Source of the DNA: Anaerolineaceae bacterium UBA6801 | GTDB taxonomy: Bacteria; Chloroflexota; Anaerolineae; Anaerolineales; Anaerolineaceae | Direction: 5' to 3' | Length of the DNA stretch: 5,572 nucleotides | Assembly: GCA_002452315.1 (NCBI GenBank) | Contig: DKFH01000032.1 | Span: forward strand, 1-5,572 | Shown: positions 1 through 5,572 of the stretch, in pieces | Layout: every line of letters begins with the position of its first letter | Numbering within the stretch: the stretch's first letter is position 1 | The notes under the pieces: generated by a model | What the model was told of the DNA's origin: nothing | The model's input: the letters and a program-made list of their open reading frames with translations, nothing else | The model's database searches: none | Made by a program: the position numbers and the translations under genes

Positions 1-2114
1 AGACGGGGTAAGAAGAGGCTGTAGAGTGCCAACAGCCCAACCAATCCGACCAACGCATGGGACAGGGTGAATTTTCGGCTGCCGTACCGGCTGCCCAACC
101 CTGAAAAGAGCAGGATGCAGAACAAAATCGCGGCCAGGGCGTAAGCCGGCTGGTCGAGGAACAGGATGAACCTTTGGATCAGCGGGATTTCCACCAGCAT
201 GAACCCGAAGCCAATCATGCCAAAATAAAGCGGAACGCGCCGGCCGCCTGGCCGGGGTGCGCCCCGGTTGATAAACGCGACCGGCAGCAAGATCATCAAC
301 CCCGAGAGAAGCAGCGCCAGGCCGAAGATGATCAGAATTACCAGGTAGCCGGCACCCCCGAAGGGCTGCCAGGTGATCCCCAGGGTGCGCAGGACTTCGG
401 GCAGTTGCGACCATTTGAAGTAATGCCCGAAAAAGGGGCGGTTATCAGTCGGTGGCTGAACGTTGTAGGGATGGGCTTTGTAAAAGTCACTGCGGGGCTG
501 GGCAGCAAAAAAGTCGGTGAAGGTTTGATGGTAAACCGGCTCCGGCAGGATGTTGTAGAGGTTGACCTCGGTGATGTCCAAATCAGGGGCAAAGACCAGG
601 TCAAAGGCTTTGTCGCTGGCAAAGCCCCGGACGAGGTCCACTTCGGCTGGGGTGAATGGACCGTTTTTGATCAATAAGGTGCCGGTGTTGTAGCCGCGCA
701 GCGCGACGATCTGTGCGCCGGGGTCCATGCCCTGCGCTTCCAGGGCGGTCACTGCCAGGGTGAAGATGCGCAGCCATTCGCTGGGAACCTCCTGCAGCCA
801 GCGGGTGATCACCAGCAGGCCGTCGGGCTGCAATCCCCTCAGCATGTCCTGGAAGGCCTCCATGGTATAGCGATAATCTTCCCCGAGGGAATAGGCGCCG
901 GAGCCGACCGGCTGGTAGCTGTCGGTCAGCGGGAGCTGGATGATATCATAACGCCCCGGGGCGCCCCGCAGGTAGCTGCGCCCGCTGGAAGGGACCCAGG
1001 TAACCGAGTGCACCTGGTAAGCGGACAGCGCGGCCTGGACGATGAGCGGGTTACCCTCCACGGCGGTGATGCGGCTGGCACCCAGGGCCTGGGCCACCTG
1101 GATATCCATCCCACCGCGCGGCTCGAGGATCAGTGTGTGAGCGTTGGGTTTCAGGCGGTAAGCGATGGCGGCGGGCAGGTATTCCGCAAAGGCCAGGTCG
1201 GCCTCGGCGGGGAGGATGGCGCTCAGGTTGTCCCCATCCACAAACAGGCCGTCGATGCGCGGTAGCGGCTGGAGGTAGCGGTAGCTCAGCCCGGGCACTG
1301 AATGCAGGCTTGGGCTGCGGACGACCTCGACTTTTGAGATGCTGTTCCAGCGGGTGCTGAGGACCTCTGCCTGCGGGTTTTGCAGGGCGTAGGAAATGCT
1401 CTTGTATGGTGAGATATGCAGCTCAAATATGGTGGGAATGTTCCCCGACCGAATCTGGAGGGTGAGGAGGATGGAGGCGATGCCCAGCAGGGCTGTCAGG
1501 GCACCGGGGAGGGCCGGTTTGATCGCTGTGCGGGATTCCAACAAAAAACAGGTTCCGGCCAGGCAGGCGATGGCCGCGCTGAAGGCCACCATGCCTTCAC
1601 CCCCTACCCAGGCCGGCACACTGACGGCAGCCAGGCAGCCCAGGGCTGAGCCGACCAGGTTGACGGCATAAACCTCGCCGCTGTCCGTGCGGTATTTTCT
1701 CAGCAGCAGGCTGATGGTCATCCCGCTGAAGAAGAAGGGGGAGGCCAGGGCGGCATAGTGCAAGAGCAGGATGAGCACCTGGACGGGGTCGACGAAGATG
1801 CTGAAGGAATCGAAGGGTAGCTGGTTGACGAGCAGGTAGGACCCCAGCATACTGGCGCCTGTGCCCAGGGCCAGCCAGGGGAATAAGCGACCCTCTTCCA
1901 AGCCTGGTTTAGCCCGGCGCAGCGCCAAAAAGGTGCCGCTGGCGCCCATCCCCAAGAGGGCGATGCTGACCACCATGAAGGCGAAGTGGTAGAACTGGGA
2001 GACGGAGAACAGCCGTGTCAGGTTGATCTGAAAGCACAGGGCGGCAGCGGAGACCAGCAGCAGGCCCAAGCCCTGCCAGGAGAGGCTTTTGAATTTGGTC
2101 TGGGTCGTGTCCAC
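1..2114 (-). CDS. Polytopic membrane protein with spermidine-synthase/SAM-methyltransferase-like domain (C-terminus cut off by window edge)
   Basis: Reading the minus strand from the GTG at 2114 gives 704 codons without a stop, so the gene continues past base 1. GTG is chosen because AAGGG (2126-2122) lies 7 nt upstream and an in-frame TAG (2135-2133) excludes earlier starts. Hydrophobic helices appear near residues 12-34, 43-64, 79-98, 109-137, 150-170, 173-192 and 201-220. A soluble domain follows (about 225-585), then helices near 587-612, 630-655, 657-676 and from 687. The soluble part has a Rossmann-type motif LILEPRGGMDIQVAQALGA (328-346) followed by ITAVEGNP (349-356). After it come RYDIIQLPLTDSYQPVGSGA (388-407) and the late motif TDNRPFFGHYFKW (556-568), which I associate with membrane-fused spermidine-synthase-like proteins. 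True aminopropyltransferases carry an acidic DxxD-type motif where this has DIIQLPLTD, so polyamine synthesis is doubtful. The substrate is unknown. It appears to be a separate transcription unit from the transporter operon and is far richer in GC. Confidence 0.85.
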   Translation of the reverse strand, partial: MDTTQTKFKSLSWQGLGLLLVSAAALCFQINLTRLFSVSQFYHFAFMVVSIALLGMGASGTFLALRRAKPGLEEGRLFPWLALGTGASMLGSYLLVNQLPFDSFSIFVDPVQVLILLLHYAALASPFFFSGMTISLLLRKYRTDSGEVYAVNLVGSALGCLAAVSVPAWVGGEGMVAFSAAIACLAGTCFLLESRTAIKPALPGALTALLGIASILLTLQIRSGNIPTIFELHISPYKSISYALQNPQAEVLSTRWNSISKVEVVRSPSLHSVPGLSYRYLQPLPRIDGLFVDGDNLSAILPAEADLAFAEYLPAAIAYRLKPNAHTLILEPRGGMDIQVAQALGASRITAVEGNPLIVQAALSAYQVHSVTWVPSSGRSYLRGAPGRYDIIQLPLTDSYQPVGSGAYSLGEDYRYTMEAFQDMLRGLQPDGLLVITRWLQEVPSEWLRIFTLAVTALEAQGMDPGAQIVALRGYNTGTLLIKNGPFTPAEVDLVRGFASDKAFDLVFAPDLDITEVNLYNILPEPVYHQTFTDFFAAQPRSDFYKAHPYNVQPPTDNRPFFGHYFKWSQLPEVLRTLGITWQPFGGAGYLVILIIFGLALLLSGLMILLPVAFINRGAPRPGGRRVPLYFGMIGFGFMLVEIPLIQRFILFLDQPAYALAAILFCILLFSGLGSRYGSRKFTLSHALVGLVGLLALYSLFLPR

Positions 2115-2121
2115 AGTTTTA

Positions 2122-2126
2122 CCCTT
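2122..2126 (-). promoter_or_regulatory. Ribosome binding site deciding the GTG start
   Basis: On the minus strand AAGGG is followed by a 7-nt spacer (TAAAACT) and then GTG at 2114. No ATG lies in frame between this site and the in-frame TAG at 2135-2133, so this site supports the GTG start of the membrane spermidine-synthase-like protein. Confidence 0.6.
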
Positions 2127-2149
2127 GAGATCCTATAAATCCATTACAC

Positions 2150-2172
2150 CAGGGGCCAGAACGGCAACCCTG
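2150..2172 (-). other. 5' leader hairpin ahead of the membrane protein gene
   Basis: CAGGG (2150-2154) pairs with CCCTG (2168-2172), and the inner GCC (2155-2157) pairs with GGC (2163-2165). The loop is 5 nt, with a 2-nt bulge at 2166-2167. It lies between the candidate promoter and the ribosome binding site, so it would form at the very 5' end of the mRNA. No T-run follows, so it does not look like a terminator. A role in mRNA stability or regulation is only a possibility. Confidence 0.3.
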
Positions 2173-2177
2173 AACAT

Positions 2178-2205
2178 AGTGTATCATTTTTTGATAGCCT
2201 GCTAA
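2178..2205 (-). promoter_or_regulatory. Candidate sigma-70-type promoter for the membrane protein gene
   Basis: On the minus strand TTAGCA (2205-2200, 4/6 match to TTGACA) is followed by a 16-nt spacer and TACACT (2183-2178, 4/6 match to TATAAT). The -10 is preceded by TGA, giving an extended -10 arrangement. Transcription would start near 2171, leaving a leader of about 57 nt before the GTG at 2114. It lies downstream of both operon terminators, as expected for an independent promoter. The hexamers are imperfect, so this remains a candidate. Confidence 0.4.
2182..2196. repeat. Short inverted repeat TATCA-N5-TGATA within the promoter spacer
   Basis: TATCA (2182-2186) and TGATA (2192-2196) are exact inverted copies separated by five T residues. 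The element lies between the candidate -35 and -10 hexamers and overlaps the -10, where a repressor operator could sit. With only five bases per arm in AT-rich DNA it could occur by chance. Confidence 0.25.
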
Positions 2206-2232
2206 GAGATATTTTGCTGATTATTGAACAAA

Positions 2233-2258
2233 AACTATTGTTTGTTGTTCCAATAGTT
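2233..2258 (-). terminator. Second, AT-rich hairpin with T-run (possible back-up terminator)
   Basis: AACTATTG (2233-2240) and CAATAGTT (2251-2258) form a perfect 8-bp inverted repeat around a 10-nt loop. Read on the minus strand, the stem is followed by further T residues (the transcript ends in a short U-run), the arrangement of an intrinsic terminator. The stem is weak because only two of the eight pairs are G-C. It lies about 8 nt beyond the stronger GC-rich hairpin, so the two may act in tandem to end the transporter operon. Confidence 0.4.
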
Positions 2259-2266
2259 AAACATAA

Positions 2267-2294
2267 ATGCCGCAGGTGGACTATCCTGCGGCAT
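2267..2294 (-). terminator. Rho-independent terminator of the ABC transporter operon
   Basis: ATGCCGCAGG (2267-2276) and CCTGCGGCAT (2285-2294) are perfect inverted copies giving a 10-bp stem with an 8-nt loop. On the minus strand the stem is followed by TTATGTTT, a moderately T-rich tail. It begins about 50 nt after the stop codon of the second permease at 2344, which fits the end of the operon. The broken T-run is the only weak point. Transcription from the plus strand would have no useful T-run, so the site is best read as one-directional. Confidence 0.72.
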
Positions 2295-2343
2295 AATCGT
2301 TAAATTATTAAGCTTAAGACACGCTCATTTCGGTTGGTGTTCC

Positions 2344-3819
2344 TTACCCAACTTCCAAGCTTTCCAGACCTTGTTCTGGGGGTTGGCCCTCTTCTTTCTT
2401 TTTGGCCAGTGTCCAGGCATGCATGGCCAGGGAGAGTGCAATCACGCCATAAGACACAAACACCCGGAAGTATTCGCCAATCTGGGCGTTATCGAACAGG
2501 TTTTTACCCGCTTGCGGGGCGACGATGAAGAGGGTGTGAAAGAGGATCACCCCAATGATGGCCTGCTTGTTGTTTGCCTTTTGCACCGATGCCCCGCCAA
2601 CCAGCAATGCCGCAATGGCAAATTGCGCAATTTGGGTGTGGGCACCATAGGTGGCAAATGTGCCAATGTTTTGCAGGTAGATCAACTGTCCCCAGCTGGC
2701 CAGAACGGTTGAAATGATCATGGCAATTACCCGGGTTTGGTCAACATTGATCCCGGAAGCCATAGCCACACTTTGGCTCTGCCCGACCGTGCGCATATTT
2801 TGCCCCAAACGTGTATCGAGGATTTTCTGGTTGAACAGGCACAGCGCGGCGATCAGCAGGAAAGGAAGTACCGGTAGTTTTACAGTCTGCAGGACTAATT
2901 CCACACTGGGAATGTATGTCGCAGCATAGATCACTGCGCAGAGCCCAATAATCAATAACGGCTTAAGGATTGAGTAATTTTGATCTTGTTTGAAAATCTT
3001 CTTCTGGATGATTTTAAACAGCTGAAAGACAGCGAAAGCAATCAGGCCAATCGTGACAGCATCCAATAACACCAACCGGTCTGCGAATAAGAAGGCTTCA
3101 ACAACTGGGATATATGAGAGTGCAAAGGCAACCGCAATAATGGCGAACTGGATGATGTCGCTACGTTTGAAAGAATATCTCTTCAACAAATGGAGGACGC
3201 CTTTGACAACGGTGATCACCAATACGGCATAAAATGCGACCGTGATAATATCCACCATGCGAATGTTATCAATGGAATACTTCAGGTTTCCCGTAAGGTC
3301 GATTGTATTTTTTACACCCACGCCGTGAGAGATGATCAGGGTGGGGTTGTCGACGGGGATGACACCACCAATGATGACCAGGAACAACAACTGGTAAAGG
3401 CCATCTGCAAAATAACCCAAGATGAGCCCGGCGATCATTTCAGTGCCTTTCATATTGTTGAAGAGTTTTCCAACCAGGTAGCCAAAAAAAGTTGCGATGG
3501 GGGTGGCAATTAACACGCACAGCATCATCCCACCAAAGCCCCCAAAACCCCAATGAACTACCCAAAACAACGCAATTTGTGCAGCAATGGCACCAATCAC
3601 CATGCCAAAGTTTAATCCCAGCCCGGCAATGACAGGAATGATCAATGCCAGCACGGTAAAGGTGTTTCTCCCAATACGAGTGATAACGCCATCAACGATG
3701 AAAGTCATCGGACTGCCCGATATAATAATGGCGGCAAGACAGACCAGGGCAAAGGCAATCATCACTTTGTTGTCGAAAAGATATGTGCCAAATTTATTAA
3801 TGCTTGTTTTCATCTTCAT
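2344..3819 (-). CDS. ABC transporter permease, BPD_transp_2 family, oversized (491 aa)
   Basis: Inner-membrane permease of a sugar-type (CUT2-like) ABC importer; it should form the translocation channel with the adjacent permease. The family's conserved pieces are visible: AGLGLNFGMVIGA (65-77), NMKGTEM (122-128), SGINVDQTR (355-363) and ALLVGGASVQKA (404-415), each with a counterpart in the upstream gene. About 14 hydrophobic segments can be drawn, against about 10 in its partner. The spacing from KGTEM to GINV is about 233 residues, versus about 123 in the partner, so roughly 110 extra residues lie between about 170 and 340. These include a repeated segment around YIPVVE (236-241) and YIPSVE (302-307). 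The C-terminus ends in a charged tail (from about 472). The start at 3819 overlaps the previous stop as TAATG; AAAGG lies about 12 nt upstream, and a second ATG two codons on is possible. The substrate is unknown. Confidence 0.9.
   Translation of the reverse strand: MKMKTSINKFGTYLFDNKVMIAFALVCLAAIIISGSPMTFIVDGVITRIGRNTFTVLALIIPVIAGLGLNFGMVIGAIAAQIALFWVVHWGFGGFGGMMLCVLIATPIATFFGYLVGKLFNNMKGTEMIAGLILGYFADGLYQLLFLVIIGGVIPVDNPTLIISHGVGVKNTIDLTGNLKYSIDNIRMVDIITVAFYAVLVITVVKGVLHLLKRYSFKRSDIIQFAIIAVAFALSYIPVVEAFLFADRLVLLDAVTIGLIAFAVFQLFKIIQKKIFKQDQNYSILKPLLIIGLCAVIYAATYIPSVELVLQTVKLPVLPFLLIAALCLFNQKILDTRLGQNMRTVGQSQSVAMASGINVDQTRVIAMIISTVLASWGQLIYLQNIGTFATYGAHTQIAQFAIAALLVGGASVQKANNKQAIIGVILFHTLFIVAPQAGKNLFDNAQIGEYFRVFVSYGVIALSLAMHAWTLAKKKEEGQPPEQGLESLEVG
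2815..3156 (-). repeat. Internal protein repeat region in the second permease
   Basis: Residues 224-245 (3150-3085) and 290-311 (2952-2887) align without gaps at an offset of 66 residues. By eye 9 of 22 positions are identical: AV, A, the block YIP, then V, E and L. Each copy starts as a hydrophobic helix, passes through YIPxVE and continues into a second hydrophobic stretch. This looks like a duplicated helix-pair module lying inside the extra region that the partner permease lacks. Convergent similarity of two membrane helices is the alternative. Confidence 0.5.
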
Positions 3820-4934
3820 TATTGATTGCTGCCTTTCGCTTTTGACAATGCATACAAGATGATGCCGTTTGAAATGATGATCCGAAGGACTTCAGGGAGT
3901 GTTCCGATTTCAATCACGACATTGACGACGGGCAAGGCTGTGACAAGAATGCCTTGGAAGAGCAGTGTGCCAATTATTACGTGGGAAATCCTAGCCCTTC
4001 GAATGGATGCCCCGCCGATCAGGATGGCTGCAACGCTGGCAAAGCCCATCATCAATGGCGCGTTATAGAGCTGAAGAAAGCCATATGTTTGCGCATACAT
4101 GATGATGCCTATGGCACCAAACACGGTTGAAATCACGGTGCCTAAAATGCGTGTTTTTTCCACATTGATACCACTTGATAATGTGAAAACCGGATTTTCT
4201 CCACCTGCGCTCATCGCGATGCCGCCTTTGCTTTGTAAAAACAGCCAAATGATCAGGCAGCATAACCCAAATACGAGGATTAAGCCCAAAGGGATGCTGA
4301 CACCGCCGATGTTAAAGGCCAACCATTGTAGCCAGGCAGGTTGGGTGTTTTTGACAACATTTGGATCGCTGAGCAACCCCCCAAAGCTGCCTGCAAGGCT
4401 GGCAGTGTTGCGCAGACCCCTGCCCTGCAAAGGCCAGCTCAGCTCTCCATTTTGAAACGAAAAAGAGAGCCAGACGATGTTCATAAAGGCAATCACAGAA
4501 AAACCAACGTAAGTTGAAACGGTCATTTCTGAGCCTTTTACCCTGTTTAAGAGCAAACCATAGAAGAACCCCAGTATTGCGGCGATGACAATGCCAATGG
4601 CAAGGGCTAAAAGGAGGGTTAACCAAGGATATGCGCTACCGAATTTATCCATCCAATTATTGATATAACTAATCTCCATGGACAGAACCGCCCCTAATAA
4701 ACCCGCAGATATACCTAGCGAGATACCAAAATTCATTCCAATACCGCACTGAACACCTGGGACCATAGCCAGTACCAAAATACTGAACATCAAAACCCGT
4801 CTGAGCACATCGCTAAACAAAACGCCCGGATCAAAACCGACGGCTAGTGAGGTGATCAGCAAAATTACGAAAAATGCCCCGATGATGAGCCTGGGTAAGC
4901 CGATCTTGTCAATGATGTTTTTTGCTTTTTTCAT
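3819..4934 (-). CDS. ABC transporter permease, BPD_transp_2 family (371 aa)
   Basis: First of two paralogous inner-membrane permeases of a sugar-type ABC importer, at a normal length for the family. A positively charged N-terminus (MKKAKNIIDK) precedes about ten hydrophobic helices. Conserved stretches include GVQCGIGMNFGISLGISAGLL (60-80), RVKGSEM (131-137), SSGINVEKTR (253-262) and AAILIGGASIRRARISHVIIG (302-322). The polar loop before the last group of helices is where these permeases usually contact the ATPase, by analogy with the family. The ATG overlaps the ATPase stop as ATGA and is preceded by a very strong Shine-Dalgarno (4950-4942). It ends in TAA sharing a base with the next start. 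The presence of two different permeases argues for a heterodimeric channel, as in AI-2, galactofuranose and nucleoside importers, but does not fix the substrate. Confidence 0.92.
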   Translation of the reverse strand: MKKAKNIIDKIGLPRLIIGAFFVILLITSLAVGFDPGVLFSDVLRRVLMFSILVLAMVPGVQCGIGMNFGISLGISAGLLGAVLSMEISYINNWMDKFGSAYPWLTLLLALAIGIVIAAILGFFYGLLLNRVKGSEMTVSTYVGFSVIAFMNIVWLSFSFQNGELSWPLQGRGLRNTASLAGSFGGLLSDPNVVKNTQPAWLQWLAFNIGGVSIPLGLILVFGLCCLIIWLFLQSKGGIAMSAGGENPVFTLSSGINVEKTRILGTVISTVFGAIGIIMYAQTYGFLQLYNAPLMMGFASVAAILIGGASIRRARISHVIIGTLLFQGILVTALPVVNVVIEIGTLPEVLRIIISNGIILYALSKAKGSNQ

Positions 4935-5572
4935 GCCAAAACCTCCTCCCTTACACCAGCCATGGCGAGGCCGTAGGCAGCATCGGAGTCATCAGGGGCC
5001 ATAATGGCAAATAACTCGCCTTCTGACACGATACCAATCCGGTCACAAAGTGAACGCAACTCCACCAATTCTGAACTGATCATGATGATGGTGGTGCCCT
5101 GTTCCCGATTGATTTTTGCGAGATAATCCAAAACGAGTTTCTTCGCGCCAATATCAATGCCGCGGGTTGGTTCAGAGACTACCAGGATTTTTGGTTTCAT
5201 CGTCAGGGCGCGAGCCAGGCAGACTTTTTGCTGGTTTCCACCTGAAAGACTGCCGCTCGTCTGTGTGGGGCCGGTGCAGCGGATGTCCAGAAGTTTTATC
5301 ATTTCACGTGTGTGCTGCTCAGATTTTGCTTTGTCGATGATCTTTAATCCTGCTATTTTCTTTAAAAACGCATCCTGGATCTGCATCGCTGAAAAGACGA
5401 TGTTGAGCTGAATTGATTCGCCAAGAAGCAGTCCGACTCCGCGCCGATCTTCCGACACAAAAGCGATATCGTTGCGGAGTGCTTCGCCCAGTTTGCTGAG
5501 ATCGAGTTTCTTACCATGGACGATGACGTCTCCACTGGTTTCAAACAACCCCATCATGCCATTTATAATGCC
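4931..5572 (-). CDS. Sugar-type ABC transporter ATP-binding protein, second nucleotide-binding domain (N-terminal part beyond window)
   Basis: Cytoplasmic ATPase that would power the two downstream permeases. The frame is open to the window edge. The visible part is 213 codons, about the last 40% of a two-domain RbsA/MglA-type protein (usually about 500 aa). The ATG at 5557 is internal rather than the true start, because GIINGMMGLFE aligns just after the Walker A of the second domain. Numbering from that Met, the sugar-ATPase motif FVSEDRRGVGLLL (33-45), the ABC signature LSGGNQQK (104-111), the Walker B region ILVVSEPTRGIDIGAK (124-139) and the SSELVEL stretch (161-167) are clear. SSEL replaces the usual switch histidine, which is normal for second domains of this family. 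Ser128 takes the place of the Walker B aspartate, followed by Glu129. The protein ends by overlapping the first permease (ATGA). The sugar or nucleoside substrate cannot be assigned. Confidence 0.93.
   Translation of the reverse strand, partial: GIINGMMGLFETSGDVIVHGKKLDLSKLGEALRNDIAFVSEDRRGVGLLLGESIQLNIVFSAMQIQDAFLKKIAGLKIIDKAKSEQHTREMIKLLDIRCTGPTQTSGSLSGGNQQKVCLARALTMKPKILVVSEPTRGIDIGAKKLVLDYLAKINREQGTTIIMISSELVELRSLCDRIGIVSEGELFAIMAPDDSDAAYGLAMAGVREEVLA
4942..4950 (-). promoter_or_regulatory. Strong ribosome binding site for the 371-aa permease
   Basis: GGGAGGAGG, read on the minus strand, sits 7 nt before the ATG at 4934, inside the last codons of the ATPase gene. It confirms the ATG that overlaps the ATPase stop and suggests efficient initiation in addition to coupling. 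Confidence 0.8.

Noticed and set aside
174..677. A 167-codon open frame on the plus strand
   Set aside because: It lies opposite the long minus-strand membrane protein frame. Its product is rich in polar, charged residues of the kind produced by reading GC-rich coding DNA backwards, and it shows no recognisable motif.
2133..2144. In-frame ATG-GAT-TTA-TAG just upstream of the membrane protein start, suggesting an interrupted N-terminus or stop-codon read-through
   Set aside because: No Shine-Dalgarno precedes this ATG, whereas the downstream GTG has AAGGG at a good distance. The hydrophobic N-terminus is complete from the GTG, so the tiny frame is probably chance.
2308..2317. Perfect 10-bp palindrome TTAAGCTTAA between the operon stop and its terminator
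   Set aside because: It has no loop for a stable hairpin and no partner site, and such palindromes are expected in AT-rich spacer DNA.
3190..3513. A 107-codon plus-strand frame within the second permease
   Set aside because: It is antisense to a well-supported permease with conserved family motifs, and its own product shows no domain.
2344..4934. Assigning the operon to a named sugar, AI-2 or nucleoside system
   Set aside because: Only permease and ATPase parts are present; these are shared by many CUT2-like importers, and the substrate-binding protein that would decide is outside the window.
4931..5557. A short stand-alone ATPase starting at the ATG at 5557
   Set aside because: The reading frame is open beyond this ATG to the window edge, and the sequence enters after the Walker A position. 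A protein starting here could not bind ATP normally, so this is the tail of a longer gene.

Overview
The window carries four genes, all on the minus strand, in two blocks that differ sharply in base composition. It looks like bacterial chromosomal DNA. My best guess is an anaerobic, fermentative bacterium of the Chloroflexota (Anaerolineae type) or a lineage with similar gene content. That guess rests on general resemblance of the proteins and on mixed GC content, so it is weak.

Right block (5572 down to 2344, about 45% GC by eye): the downstream part of a sugar-type ABC importer operon. In transcription order it holds the C-terminal half of a duplicated ATPase (cut by the window edge), a 371-aa permease and a 491-aa permease. 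The genes are translationally coupled: the ATPase stop and first permease start overlap as ATGA, and the two permeases join as TAATG. Both permeases belong to the BPD_transp_2 (PF02653) family used by CUT2 sugar, AI-2 and nucleoside importers. They are clearly paralogous and probably form a heterodimeric channel energised by the ATPase. The substrate-binding protein is not in the window and would be expected upstream, beyond base 5572. The substrate cannot be read from what is present.

Spacer (2343 to 2115, AT-rich): two hairpins, one strong GC-rich stem and one weaker AT-rich stem followed by a T-run, which probably end the operon in tandem. After them come a candidate promoter with a small inverted repeat in its spacer, and a 5' leader hairpin that serves the next gene.

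Left block (2114 to the window start, about 62% GC by eye): one uninterrupted reading frame of at least 704 codons that runs off the left edge. It encodes a membrane protein with about seven N-terminal helices, a spermidine-synthase/methyltransferase-like Rossmann domain and about four C-terminal helices. The aminopropyltransferase acidic motif is replaced, so true spermidine synthesis is unlikely. The function of this family is not established.

The most interesting points are an internal repeat inside the oversized second permease, the loss of the Walker B aspartate in the second ATPase domain, the altered active site of the spermidine-synthase-like membrane protein, and the composition break between the two blocks. 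I see no mobile element, CRISPR array, tRNA or rRNA, and no clearly new multi-gene system.
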